64,000 nucleotides of DNA from Solea solea. Its lineage: Eukaryota; Chordata; Actinopteri; Pleuronectiformes; Soleidae. Under the pieces are notes generated by a model. The model saw only the letters and a program-made list of their open reading frames with translations, ran no database searches and was not told the origin of the DNA. Below, piece by piece: positions 27,735 through 41,639 of this stretch (its first letter is position 1; every line of letters begins with the position of its first letter). Both the position numbers and the translations under genes were made by a program. The stretch is from positions 5,491,139 to 5,555,138 of the forward strand of contig NC_081154.1 in the NCBI RefSeq assembly GCF_958295425.1. Direction: 5' to 3'.

Positions 27735-27955
27735 TTAGGGACCGAACCATTGCCGACCGCGCTCCGGCGCAGCACTCTCGCTACTGAGCCGACTGCCGGT
27801 GCCGACATCGGCGAAGCCACTAGATACGGCATCTAAGGCGGAAGTGGTTGCTGTTATGTATACAACCGCTAGGGGCGCATGTTTTGAAAACGTAAACATA
27901 GGTCGTAATTCCTGCATATGACCTATATGCACGTTTTATTGGAGGACAGTCTCCT
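27735..27955 (-). repeat. Dispersed repeat with tRNA-like segment, copy 2
   Basis: The minus strand reads GGCTCAGTAGCGAGAGTGC (A-box-like), then CAATGGTTCGGTCCC (B-box-like), as in a tRNA-derived SINE. The other half matches copy 1 at 22240-22460. Confidence 0.65.
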
Positions 27956-29902
27956 TCATTAAAGTGCCTTAAAAATAAAAAAATAATATTTATTTTTTAG
28001 AATAAAAGCTCTGAACTCGATATGAAATTTAAATTTCTTTTTGTGAAGATAAGCAAATAATTTGTTGAATCATCTACTGATGATACTGACACTGATATAT
28101 AAGTTGCCTTGAAGGACCTTCACATTAGAAAACATACCATACATATTATAAGGTAACCCTTGATTAATAAAAAAGAAAAACCCCTCATCATTCAAAAAAA
28201 GGGCTGAGAAACGACTTCTTGCTGTTGTTTCACTGGTTTAAATCAGTACCTGGAGAATTTGGTTACATTTTCCCAGTAATTCATTACATTCCCATTGCAC
28301 TACTTGGAAAAACAAAGAACTTTTTGCAGTTAAAGCTAAGATAAGGTCAAATATTCTGCCTTTTTAGAATCCTGTTTGGATCAATCGTTTCCCCAGATGA
28401 AATTCGAGATTAATGTAAGGAAGAGATTTATTGCAGCAGAATCAACATTTTTTGGTAAATCTAACTTCAAGTAACCTCAAATATCTTTTTGGGCTGCCGA
28501 CTGCACCGTCCCAGATCATCACATCGAGACACAGTAACTATCCCCAGACAGACGGTTATGATGCTAAACTGTAATTACACATGTGTATATGTCTGTAAAC
28601 TTGACTTTAGGGGATTTGTGAACACATGAACATTCCTCGTCCCTCTCAGTCGCTGTTGTCTTCAGTGACTCCTGGGGGCGACAGGCGGGTATGAAGGGGA
28701 GGGGAGGGAGGGAGGGAGGGTGCCGTCTTTCTCGTTAGCGCCGGGGCCATTTGAAGCTGATTATATGGAGCTGGCTGTGCCATAAAGCTTCCCTTCATGC
28801 GAGATCACCCGGGACAAACCAACACGTCCGTCCGACTGTCAGTGTGACGGCTGTTGCCGGGTCGGCCAAACACAGTTTGCTGGAATGCGTGTGTTTAATC
28901 AGAAGACAAATGGCATATTTTGAGCAGTTTGTTTTTACTGCACAGCGGGGGGGGGGTGACTCTGTGTGAAGTAGCATGAGTGAGTTTGTACGCTCCATTG
29001 AGTTTATACAAGCATTCATATGGTATATATACATATATATGTTGTACATAGCAAGGTTTCACAAACGATGACAAACTATAATGACCCGTTTCACAACATA
29101 AACACAATCAAGTCCAACTTTTGTCTATGAGTATACAAGCACGAGCGGGAAATCGATTTATTTAATGCAGTGTGTCTTCCTCCGCTACACTAGGTGGCGA
29201 TATGCCCTCTTTCAGCTTGTTAGTATGAGGCACTTTTAAATTTAGCTGGTTGATAGCATGTTGAGCTCCATTCCAGATCTTTCTGCTGTCCATGTCTTCA
29301 ACCCTTTATTGGGCAAGTGATTATAAATGCTAAGTTACGCAGATATCCAAAATGGCTTCCCAGAGAGGTTGGAAAATCATGTGACTTCTTTCAGCGGTGG
29401 ATTAGGGGCTAAAGCTAATCTGTTGGACCCGACCCAGTCACTTGGAAGGATTGTATATAGTTTATCCCTTGTTATTGTGCATTAGAATTCAGTAAATGTG
29501 CAAATTAAATATTCAACTTTTATTATCTGAGGTCCTTTGTGAATAGTGTAACAGTTTTTCTTAATTTGTGTTTTCAAAACTAGATTTTTAGTTATTTGAA
29601 CTCCTTGTAATGAGTCTCTGTATTGTCTTTAAATAAAATTAAAACGTAATAGATAAAAAAAGGTGTGTGTGTGTGAATTCTTTTGTAGCTAGGTAAACGT
29701 TAACAAAGACCCAGTGTTAGTTTTGTGGAGGTGAAACCGTTAGTTTTATACTATGTATATGTCTGACCACAGAGTAATGTGTACGCCCAAGACGGTCATT
29801 ATATGAGCGCCTCGAAAAAAATGTTCTATAGTGAAACTGTGGGTGAGATTTTAAAGGGCGCATTTAAAAAAAAAAATGTTTTAAGTGCTGTATGTTACGT
29901 TC

Positions 29903-29938
<36 letters not shown>

Positions 29939-30088
29939 GTATACGCTGTGTGCCAGTGTGGCCACCCATGATGACTGTGGGGCCTCAGAGTAACACAGCT
30001 TGAATCAACAGCAAGACAAAACACATTTGAACCCCACTGAGATTCTCTGTAAGGAGCCAGTTAATGGTCCAGTCCATGGAAGAACAAA

Positions 30089-30128
<40 letters not shown>

Positions 30129-30480
30129 TTGCACATCTATTCTTCTTAGGACTTTGCATTGAATTCCATTCATTTGGACTCAAATCTTAGCCCTAAACGT
30201 AACCACTTCCTCAGAAATGAGACATCTGTCTCATTAGGATCAAGTTTTGGTCTCCATGACTACTGGTCCTGACAAGGTTTATGACACACACACACAGTAG
30301 CAACCATTGTGTGAGCCAACCTTCTCACATCTATCCCTGTGTGACGTTTGCGCTTCCAGTTCAGAAGAATGGTATTAATTATGAGAACTTGTGCATGAAG
30401 GACAACCGCTGTAAAAAAAAAAACCTCCGTGGGAAAGTGACTCAGATTTTGACTTCTGTTCTGGAGTCAGATGAGCGCTA
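27956..30480. other. No gene seen; simple repeats
   Basis: GGGA repeat at 28697-28722, TA tract 29904-29935 and CA tract 30091-30125, the last being the end of a dispersed repeat (30091-30290). 28730-28880 is a GC-richer unique stretch. Confidence 0.4.
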
Positions 30481-30850
30481 ACTGTTAAAGGTACAGTTCA
30501 GGTTCAGGTCTTGAAACTGTTTGTCTGTTTGTCTTTGTGAAAAATATACGCAAATGTCTGTTACATTCAAACCTGTCAGCTCCACATGTGTCAGTATAGC
30601 CGCTGTGTTTACATCTCCTGTTGCCCGGAGATATTTCTGCGCTGCACACAGGAAGTGATTTGTTTTGCGTGAAGATAGATGGAGGCAACGGCAACGTTGA
30701 GCGAGTAAAGTGTGACGGCCGCAAACATGACTGAGAAGTGCTTGCAAAAAAGTAGAAAAGTAGAAAAACCTGGTCATTGCACTGCTGCTGTATACACACA
30801 AACGCTCCCTCAGTCAGGTCTGATGCAGCATGAATATAATGTTGCATTTT
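30480..30850 (+). repeat. Dispersed repeat copy
   Basis: Shares CTGCACACAGGAAGTGATT with 8228-8248 and TATACACACAAACGCTCCCT with 6857-6877, in the same orientation. Family unidentified. Confidence 0.65.
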
Positions 30851-33800
30851 AACTACAATAAAAGAACTTCAGCTTTTAAGTAAACTAGAGTATTTAAAGG
30901 CATCAGTACATGATAATAACAAATGCATTTACGTCACTGTTTCATATTTCGTGCCTTTTAAACGGCAGAAAAACAGTGACTCTGTGTCTCTCGAAGGAAA
31001 CTACAAGAAAAGAAATGGTGTTTTTGATTTGTGAGGGATTACGTTTAACCGGGGACATCTGTCTTTGACAAAGAGTCGAGGACTATTCTCTCTCAAAGCT
31101 TTTACCCCAACAAATTATAAATAAAGTAGATTTGCACTGGATTAGAATCCTACATGACCACGTCAATTACAAAATAATAGCTGGGCTTCTGGCAGGGAGA
31201 TTTATAGGTTCCAGTGCTTATGTTTGATGCAGGAAAAATAAATGTAAGAAGGTTTTTCATGGCAGGTTTTTCCTTAAACACATTTATGAGTGTTGGGGTT
31301 GGTGGTGCCAGGTATCCTGGACTGGCTTCTGTAGATCAGAGGGGGGAGCTCTGTTATGTCTTCATGCTATTGTTTTTCATATTGTTTAGCTGCATTTTGC
31401 TCTGTAATTGATCGCTGATTATTTCGAGACAGGCAAATTGGAATGAAGGTTCGTAGAGTAAATAAACTAGAATTTAATAAACTGGAATTTTCAACAACAG
31501 ATTTGGCCTTTGGGACTTGGATTGGAAAATATGCCTTTAAATCAATTCAGCGCTGAACATATAAACAGTATTTAGAATGATTAGATACACCAACCCAAGA
31601 GTGGATGTGGATAACACTTGGCCCCAGCCGCAGAGAATTGTCCAAACCATGAACTTCACAGTTGATGTTTGTCTACACCCTGATAAGACCTGATTCATTC
31701 CGAGACGCGATGTTTGCTCGAATATCTTGCTTGGAAATGGTCCGCGTCAGTGAGTCTTTGGGAACGCGGCCCGGCGCTTTCACTAACCACCAATCTGTCT
31801 CTAAACTTGTGGAAATAAGTAGGTGTCTATCGGAAATGTGTGTCTTCCTGGTCGATATGCGTAAACCTTTTACAGGAATGGTGTTTTTTCACTCCCCACT
31901 TGATGTGAGCTCCCTCTGATTGTGTGCATTTGGAATGTGTGTCTGTGAGCTCGTGCATATTTGCGTGTGTTTATTGGATGCGTCCAAACCCGCGGGCCAA
32001 GGTCGCGCTCGCTCCAAGCCATGAATCAAAAACCACAGACGTTCAGTCACACACAAAACAATGTTGACCAGAAATACTCAGAGGAAGACATGGACCAGAA
32101 ACCTCTGGACTGCCCCGTGTTTGTGTCAGCGAAGGTTTTTGAACAACACATAAACCCTGTAATGTTCATGCATAAACACGTTCTACCATCAAAGCCAATT
32201 TCTTCCCCTCAGTTTAAAAACCATGTAAGCAACAGAATGTTCAACACCATAACAACAACTTCTCTTTTTTAATTAGCTCAAAAAATATCTCCAGCTGCCT
32301 CTAAAAAAATAAATAAATAAATGGCTTTGCTGTTTTTAAAAAGACGTTTGAATGAATGGAAATATGTGGGGAAATTGATCTTCTACTTAATTTATAACGT
32401 CATTTTCTTGAGGAGTTTATCACCTCAGTCGCACACAAACTAGGAAATGAGTCAGAAAACGTGTCTCTTCGCCGGCTGTTCATCATAAAAGTGAACATAG
32501 TAGATAGTTATTGTGCCCTGTGATGCCAAAACAACCGGAAACAGGCTAACAGGCTAATGGCAGAACATTTTACTGGATCCTCACAGATCCAGAGAGACTT
32601 GTAGGTGAATCGCTGTTATGAAACAGAAGACAGAACGATGGAAACTGACAGATTTCGTAGTTAACTCTCTTGAAATAATGGACAAATACTTACCTCACAC
32701 TGCCTGTTGCTAATGCTAACTTTATGCTAACGCGAGACTTAGCCGTACAGCGACAACAACACAAAGCCAGATATCGCCGGTTTGTTTTCCTCCAGGCTCC
32801 TTTAAACTTTCAGTGACTCTCTGGAGTAAAATAAAGGGAAGTTAATCACGAATTTCAAGATGTCAGGATCCTACGCTAGAATAATGTATTTTTACGACTG
32901 TTTTCAAACTTGTAAAAAGCACGCCGGGGGGCATTTATAAGGATCAGATATATTCAGTCTGTCAAGTTGTGCGATGTATCGCTCGATATCTGTGGATTTA
33001 AAGTGTGCAGTGAACTCAAATCAGGTTAAATCTAGCACAGGTCCAGTTCTTTTTTGGCCATATCTTAGGCTGTCAACATGGCGGTTTTTGGATGTCGGTT
33101 GCAAAATGGCGCTGGCCAAATCATGAATCTTGGAGCTTCAAAATGTGAGTTCAGATTCCTATGGTTGATGCCACGACTGTTTGCCACGTTCATATGAACC
33201 GTCAAGAGTCTATTTTAGAGAGTTTTATGTTTATTTTAACATCTGTAATATTGTGTATCAAGTTTAATATTACTGTTCATTACACTGCACATTTCCCCCC
33301 TGTGGTTGGACTAATAAAGGAAAATCTTCTCTTGTCTTGGTTGACCTCGACGCTAGCCATAATGTTCATTTTCCTGGTGTATCCTGTTTAACATATCTGA
33401 TCCAGACAATCTCCTGCTGCTTTCTACATGAAATACTTAAACTCTGATTTTTTTCGGGACGTTTTCTGGAGATTGTGTCCGAGTGAGCTGAGGCTACAGT
33501 CGTCTGAAGTCACTGCTCTATAAACAGGAATATCTGTTGCTGACAGATTGACTGAGTGATTAAATGAAACCTCTGGTTGTCTGGTCGAGTGTTGGGACTT
33601 TCCCCCTATATTCCCTGTTGCTCTTTCACAATGTTCCCGCCAATACAGTTTCTATTACATCTGTTATAAGTAATTTACACATGGTCTTTCCTTATTGTTT
33701 CACGAAAAGTACCAACGTTTCCTAATCTTTAGCCCCAAATCTAGACGACTCTCACTACTTTTGTATATCGTGTATTTTGATAAAACACTTTGACCTGTTT

Positions 33801-34499
33801 TATGCACTGTTATTTATTTCTTCATTGTATTTTATCAGTGGTTTACATCTCCCCTTAGTCGAGGCAGCAATATGATCCGTGGCCTATAAAGTTTGGATTT
33901 CAAAATAATGGGAAAAAAGTGCATGGACAAAAATATGTGTGTAGAGAAACTTAGAAAAGCAGAAGTTGAGTAAATGGGCTGTAACCCCCGCTGACACTGA
34001 TATCCTTCAGTGATGTAAAATAAATGGCTCTGGTAATGTCTATTCAACATTTCTCTTCCTGTCTCTGCTGTATTTTCTTACTCCTGCCAGGAAAACCACA
34101 TGTACACTATATATATTTATATACATTCTAGCCCATATCTAAAGACAATACTTGTACTGCAGAGCCAGTGGGGCTTTTGAATGGTGGTCAAAAGGGATCA
34201 TGTTTTGTATCCCAGTTAGCGGTTTGGGAGGGAAAGAAAGACACTGGCGTAAATCAAAGAAGTGAAACAAAGATCATCTGTCTCATGTCTTTTCTCTTTT
34301 AACAGGAAGAAAATGTCAAACGTCTGAGGGGTTTGTGACTGATGACATGATGGCGAGGGCACCGTGAGTCGAAAAAACACACACACACACACTCAGACAG
34401 AGTTCAGGCATCTGGAGCAGGAGACGTTAAGACAATATCCATCAGAGTCGGAGAAGAGGAGACATTTTCTGCCGTGAAACTGTAGCCAGCTCAGCTGTG
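30851..34499. other. No supported gene
   Basis: 32690-33060 has the GCTAATGCTAAC composition of a fish repeat. 33260-33320 ends in GTTGGACTAATAAAGGA, a retroposon-like 3' end. An exon-like segment at 34306-34363 is discussed in the findings. Confidence 0.4.
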
Positions 34500-35800
34500 T
34501 GTCCTCGGGCGGGAAAACAAACACACACACATTTGCACGGAATTCGTAGCGAGGACACTCAAAGACTTAATGCATCTCACTAGCCCCTTACCCTAACCTT
34601 AACATCACAACTAAATGCCTTGCCCTTAACCTAAACCCAATTCTAACCCTAAAACCAAGTGTTAACCCTCAAAAAGCTTTTGTAAGGGGTGACAGAACGT
34701 GAGGATCAGCCAAAAATGTCCTCACTTTCCCAAAATGTCTTTTTGGTTTATATTTTTTGGTCCTTCTTGTTGTCTTTTGGTTTCCTCCTGAAGCCAACCA
34801 GGAACTAGGACTAGGGGAAGCAGCGCTGCTGTCATGTTCTCAGTCACTAGTGTCAGCTCTTCTTCAATAGAACATGATGTTCTTGTTTAGGCCTCACAGC
34901 AAGAAGGTCACTGACTCAGAGCCCAGTTTGGCCAAGGGTCTTACTGAGTAGAGTTTGCATGTTCTACCATGTGTGCATTGGTTCTCTTCAAGTACTCTGG
35001 GTTCCTCTTAGCAGTCCAAAAACCTGCAGATTGAGGTTTAGGTTAACTGGACACTCTAGGTTGTCCATAGGTGTGACTGTGAGGGTGAATAGTTGTTTGT
35101 CTTTGCATGTTTGACCAACAACAGACTGGCAACCTGTCCAGGGTCTTTTGATTTGCTCCAGTACTTACACAACAATCCACAAGTTGAATATGAAGTGGTT
35201 GATAATAGATGGATGGAAACTACCATTTACAGACAAGGAGATGATAAAGCATGTCTATTAACTTCAATTTACAAAACGTCAAATAACGCTTCATTTAATT
35301 TAATTAGCTTCATTTTATATATTTATACAAAATACGCTCCTATATTAAGGTACAAAATTATAATAATATTATACTAAGGGCACAACAATGGTCTTTAAGA
35401 GGTACAAAGGGTACAAATTAGTACCCGATGTCAAGGGAAAGAACCTGTACCAGCCCATAACTCTGTACCTTATTTTCTGAGAGTGTATTAAAACTAACCC
35501 AAAACACAACTATGTACAGGTCTTAAATCTGTGAGTTTATGTGTGGCCTGTCCATAAAACACCCCCTGCTCAGTCCACTAACTCTACAGGGATAGTTACA
35601 AAATTGACTTTATATAATCTGTCAGTGGATGTTTGAATGCATCTTACCCAAATCTAAACTTAACCCAATTCAGACCTCACTCCTTCAGCCAAGTCTTAAC
35701 CCTGACAAACTCTTTGAAGTTGTGAGGACTGACAAAAATGTCCTCACAGTGATGGTTTTTAACCAAACTGTGTCCTCAAAGCGGCCATGACATACAAATG
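34500..35800. repeat. Block of dispersed repeats
   Basis: 34500-34740 and 35520-35800 are antisense copies of the TG-ended repeat (CCTAACCTTAA, GTCCTCAC). 34880-35215 is a long degenerate copy of the SINE/LINE-tail repeat (CTCACAGCAAGAAGGTC, GGCAACCTGTCCAGGG, ending GATGGATGG). Confidence 0.6.
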
Positions 35801-35965
35801 ATCAAGTGCCTGTGAGGGAGTTTGACGGAAAATTACACAAAGCTTTTATTTCAAAGGGGAAAAACTTTTTAACTCCAGAAAACATTGATAGTGACAACAT
35901 TCAGGGGTTGATTCAGGTCATGTATGACCTATATTTCACACACACACAGTGGACGTCCTGAGAAC

Positions 35966-35967
<2 letters not shown>

Positions 35968-36033
<66 letters not shown>
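35968..36033 (+). repeat. Interrupted CAG trinucleotide tract
   Basis: Thirteen AGC units, one AAC, then eight AGC units. In one plus-strand frame it would read about 21 glutamines before CCC-TGA. No flanking splice sites or neighbouring coding exon were found. Confidence 0.95.
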
Positions 36034-36034
<1 letters not shown>

Positions 36035-37303
36035 CTGAGTGACACTAATGGCCACACACTGCTGCGCTTCACTGTGAGCGTTTCTGTGGGAGCTGCTTTT
36101 CCCTGCAGGAAACAAATCTGAGAGAAAATTTGACAGATCCAGAGTTCCACTCACCACTCATGTCATAACTTGACTTATTTCTGTTGATTTTGGAAGAATT
36201 TAAAGACTAAACACTCTAAACTCGCGCATGCATGTGTGTGTGTGTATGTGTGTGTGTGTGTGGAGCCACAGATATTCTCCTCGGTTAAGCTTGACTTGAG
36301 GGGGCGGAGCCACTGAACCGCAGTGGTTGGCCGTGCTGATGTGGTCAGGGAATGGTGACAGGCGTCATGTTGAATCTCGACCATCTGCTTGTTGTTTGAG
36401 CTCACAGGTGTTGTGACAGGTGATGAAGGTAGATTTGTACCAGTACCACCTGTCAATCACACAGTGACCACGCCCCAAAATCAGACATATTATATTGTTC
36501 ATTTGGCTCTGAATGGGACCATTATTTACTAAATGGAACAAGCAATGTTTTTACTCACCCATATTCACACTCACTTCTTTGAGCAACCGACTTAGTCGTC
36601 CTCTAGTGATGATTTGGGAGAATGCAGGCGTCATGCACTTCTGCAAGTGCTTCGCAGTCCATTTTCTATTTGTTTATTTTTTTATTCATAGTCTGGGTTT
36701 CAATCAACCAAGTTATTCCAGGAGTTATGGAAAGCACATATGAGCCTCATCAAACTACAGTTATCCACAATACCTTTCTGCAGACATGTTTACGTGTCTC
36801 TGTATCTAAACATATTCCTTTATTTAGCATATTTTAATGGCATAGAACTGGGTTCAAAATTTGGGTAAATGTCAGTACAATGCAGGTCTTGATTTTAAGA
36901 CAGTAATGACAATGACTTTCAATAGGAAGATGACTTTATTCACCTACACAGCTAAGATTAAAGGTGAAATTAGGACATAGATACATAACAAGGTTGGATT
37001 CATCCATACCATAATATGTAATGTTTTGTGTGTGTGTGTGTGTGTTTTATCATGAACAGATATTGTATTGGTCACAGTCAGTGCAGCAAAACAAGCAGAT
37101 CCAACTTCCCGCAGCAGTGCACTAATATTGGAGTGGTAATAACAATAGACTGTCTGTGCACACACACACACACACATGCAGAATCACACACACTCTGGGG
37201 CAGATATATAGCAATCTGATGGTCTGTCTGCTGTGGTAATGGCGAAGGAGAAGCAGATGAAGTTAGATGGATAGCTTTCAGCATTTACCATTAATGACGA
37301 ACA

Positions 37304-37338
<35 letters not shown>

Positions 37339-40265
37339 TGCTTACACATTTATTTTCATTTTTCCCTTTTCTCCACTCCAGTATCATATTCCCTGTATCA
37401 TATCTTTTCTTTGGTTCCCACTTGAGGCTGCATGACGACCCCTGATGTATACGTTGGTTGCAGAATAACCGGTCGTATGATTGACGCCAGCTGAGGCTCT
37501 GCACTGCCATCTTCTGGATTTGCACATAAGTGATAAGAAAATGCATAAGATCAAAGTAACACACTGTAAAACAAAGAATGTAATAATGATGTAATGGACA
37601 TGGAGAGAAAATGAAAGTGGCTAAATGCTTAATAAAGCTAAAGGAAAACCATGGATTCAAGTGGTTCAATAGTAAACTCTTTACGTTTGTCCAATTTTTT
37701 GTGAATTACATAACTGAGCTCACATAAGCTAAAGTGACTTTGTTGCCTGAACATATTAACGTGCATCACATGGCGATGTAAAGCCTATTTTTCATTGCCA
37801 ACATTGACTCGTTAATGCGGTAAAATCCGAACTTCTGAACCCTGAAGTTCCGCTGACAGATCCACATTATGGACACACTGGTTTTCTGCACTCTCACCAC
37901 CTTTAGCCTGTGGTCGTGTTCGGACTCAGGTCCAGATTAATAAACAATTCACAACATGCTGGAAAAGATTGTTCGCAGCCTTAAAGTTTGCCAAAAGCAG
38001 AGTTTGTGGAGACGGAGAAATAACAGGTGTAGACGATTTGACCCCCACGGGTCGCGATGCATTATGCACACAGGATCCTTCTACGCTCGCATGCATGCAT
38101 CCATCCTTGATCCGAGCTCCAGTCCACCTTGTAGCAATCTGTGCGCGCTGCGCATCAAATCATGCATTCCTGCCGGTGATTGAAACAGCATGGACATCGG
38201 ACCGGGAGAAGGATTTGTAAAATACATGGCAACAAATTATTTACAGGGATCCCTGCCACCCAAAAACATATGTACACTGAGAGAAGGATGATATACTGTA
38301 TATTTTTTAGTGGGACTTTTATGAGATGTGATGGACAGACACACAGCTGAGATTTACGGCTCTGGCATGACCTGCTCGTCCACGGGGAAGTGTTAAGGAA
38401 AAGACGGGAAGACGACATGACATAAGGAATAAAAAGGTGAAAGGAGAGGAGGAGGAGAATGAGAGAGCACAGCCTGAGCGGGAGAGACAAAACGTAAGTT
38501 AGTAAGTTTGGGAGTTTAACTAGTGCCATAGCCATGTTTGAAATCTGGATATATACATACTTGGAGAAGACGTGCAACGAGCAATTAAGACTGTTAGAAC
38601 ACAGGATAATGTACTGGCGTTATATACATTAAGTGAAAAGTAGGCTCTTTTGTTTTTTTCCAACCACAGATATTGCCCCCTGGTGGCTTTTCAATAACTT
38701 GTTACTTCCTGGTTAAACTCACCCTATAAACCCGAAGACTGGATCCACTCTTTTATAAACAGTCTATGGCAACGGACACAGTCAGGAAGCTCGTTCCTCT
38801 GCCAAAACTCGAAACACTGTCGATACTTTTAATTATTGTCCTTAAACACTTGACACTTTTTGGAGCGCGCAGTCAAACACTTCCCATGTATTACATTTCC
38901 AGACTTCGCAGTTGGGACTTGTTGAACTTTTGCTCTTATTCTCCATTATTGATCTCTGCAGGATTGTATCGCACCATGATCACAAGGAATGTGGATATCC
39001 ATCCGTTTTAAGAGGAAGTGAAAAGCACACGATTTTTATAGTTTATTTTTTTTTATAGCCGAGCTGCTGTGAAAGCAGAAATCCTCTCATTGGCTTGGTG
39101 AGACCTTAGAATGTGCACACAAAAGGGTTTTCTTTCCTTCCTTCCTATACTTCTCTTTTGCTTTTATTGACATATGGTTTTCAGAATTTTATGGCTTTGT
39201 GTTTCTTTTGTTGTGTATCTTCAGACGTGCTATTTAAATACAATTATTATTACTCATTTCAACACCTTTTATCCAGTGTTTTATAACTTGGTGTGAGACA
39301 TTTAGATGATCAGAGGTTATCAAGGTAAGTTTACAAAACTAAAAATATGGGCCATAAAATCTAGACAATTAGCTCAAAAGCATCAGAACACTCAACAGAG
39401 TACCTGAAGTGTAGGCTTTAAGAGATGGCAAGGAATAATACACCAATTCTCTGAAAGAGAATCTGAAATGTTATGCCTTTTAGCAGTTTAATTCATAAAT
39501 CAAAAACAGACACGTCATATTTATGATGTGGTTGCCATTAGACCAGAGTTCCTTCTTTGTTGGTTAGGATTTCATGCTCGCTAACTTCGGAATAATAGCT
39601 GATCTTTGGCTCCTGCCCACTGAGATGATTTCTGCCTCTGGAGCCGTTCTGCCTAAGAGGAACATTTTCTTAAAGTAAAACCTCAAGCTGTGAGTGTTAA
39701 CGGGACCTGGGGGAGTGGTTTGGAATGGGGGGGACGGGGCCTTTGAGGGGAGGAAGGGGCGAGCTGATTGAGGGGCAGGACAGAGAATGGAGGGCTCATA
39801 AAACTTGCCCGGGGTCTGATGCGGTCTCGCTGCTTTTCACACAGACTGATGTTAACTGTGGCAGCGAGGTGGAGGGTCCAGGTTTGGTGTGTTTATCCTG
39901 GACGAAGAAGGTAGCTGGGTGCATGAAGAGAGAGCAGCGACTGTGGAAGATCTCCAGGTTCTGACTGCAGATGGGTGGCCTTTACAGTACGTGTGAGAGT
40001 TCCACTGAATAGGCCGAACCGCATGTGTTCATGTGGCGGATGTTCATGCTGCCCAACTGACAGAATCATTATTGCCTCGCAACGTACTTGCACATCCATA
40101 AGGGACCTTTCGCATAGGAAGTAGCTCCAGTCCAGCGCCGTAAAAACCATCATTTACTATGTCTTTTTTCGCAACGCACATCATTCTTCACCATCTCAGC
40201 TGGATACTAACCTGAAGCTCAGCTTTCCAACTACAACAATGTGTAACCATGTGTAAAGACACTGA
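36034..40265. other. No gene seen; CA repeats
   Basis: TG at about 37026-37044, CA at 37161-37176 and 37306-37335. 38650-38760 begins with GCCCCCTGGTGGC, part of a common fish repeat. 37960-38200 is a repeat-poor stretch. No coding segment supported. Confidence 0.4.
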
Positions 40266-40269
40266 TAGA

Positions 40270-40800
40270 ACACTGTTCCCCACCAGTGGTGTAATGTAAC
40301 AAAGTACAAATACTTTGTTACATTGTTCAATTTCTTACACATTCCAACCTTCCAGTTGAAAGACAACTCAACTATCACTGAGCTACTATGGCTCAATCCT
40401 TACTTCTTACTTTTATACTATCAGAAAATTACTTTTGATACTTTAAGTACATGACATTTGACATTTACTGTACTTTTACTTAAGTAATATTATAGAAAAG
40501 TGACTTCAACTTCTACCAAAGTCATTTTCTGGTAAGATACTTGTACTTTTACTCAAGTATCTCTTTTAGGTACGGTGAAGTAAACATGTCTTGAGAGTGC
40601 TTGTGCAACATATTAGCATTTAATAATAAATATTAATTCATCGTCTACCGCTTTATTCTCCACATGAGGGTCGTGGGTTGCTGGTGCCAATCTCAGCTGA
40701 CATATGGCAAAAGGTGGGGTACACCCTGGACAGGTCGCCAGTCCATCACAAGGTCAACACAGAGACAAACAACCATCCACTCTTACTCTCACACCTAATA
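40270..40800. repeat. Two common fish dispersed repeats
   Basis: 40280-40580 is made of CAAAGTACAAATACTTTG and TACTTTTACTCAAGTA phrases, a very abundant teleost repeat, with an antisense tRNA-like segment inside (40345-40400). 40640-40800 is the antisense tail of the SINE/LINE-like repeat (TCCACATGAGGGTCG, CCCTGGACAGGTCGCCAG). Confidence 0.65.
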
Positions 40801-41639
40801 ATTCTTTAACAAAAGGCTAGAGAAAATTCATCAAATTCATTTAGTGACCCAAAAAAATCTCCCACAACCCACCTGTGGGTCCCGGTGCAGTCTATGGGAA
40901 TGACATCTTTGTGGTAAGGCTTGTAAGTGTAGTACATACATACACAAAACCTCCTCCTACTGTAAAACAACAATCCTCACCTTGATTTATTGCCTTTCCT
41001 CATTTTCTCATGCATATCAGGGCAGTGCGTTACGTCAGGATTCAAACCATTAAGTTGCAATGGAGCGCGACTCGTTCAACAGCACAGCACATTTGGCTCA
41101 TTAACACACCCAGTTTACCGTCTCCGTGCAGGATGGCTCTAGCTGTGCAGAGATTCCTGATTTCCTGAGGATAATCTTGAAGAACAACTTCCCAATCTCA
41201 CACTTGACTGAAATGTAAAACCAAGGGCTGTGTTGGCTACCAGAGGGTTTAGTGCCACGACATTTTGTGTGTGCTTTATCAACATAATTGTCCACAGAGA
41301 CTTGGCTGTTGCTCAGTCTTCTGCATACTGGAGCAGCACTAGTATTAAAAGATTTCAACCACTTGAAGTCAACTTTAAACTGCTACTCACAAGCTTGAAA
41401 ACAATTAGGCTTTGTATTTTTCAAATGTATACAATCCGTTCTACCATTTTGTTTGGCTAAGAATGCTAAAAATAAATGCTGCTTTGAACCCAGAGCAGGA
41501 CAAAGCCGCTGATGTTAACCTACTGTCTAACACTAGCATCCAGGATTAGCCCTAATTCTGCTAGAAATGTAACATTTGCTTGGAAAACATGGAAATAAAC
41601 AGTCTTTATAAGCGAATGCCAGTTCCATTTTTGAGGACT

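Noticed and set aside
35924..36157. Polyalanine, polyglutamine or polycysteine protein from the CAG tract
   Set aside because: All frames of the repeat are open by composition; no flanking exon, Kozak or homology supports coding.
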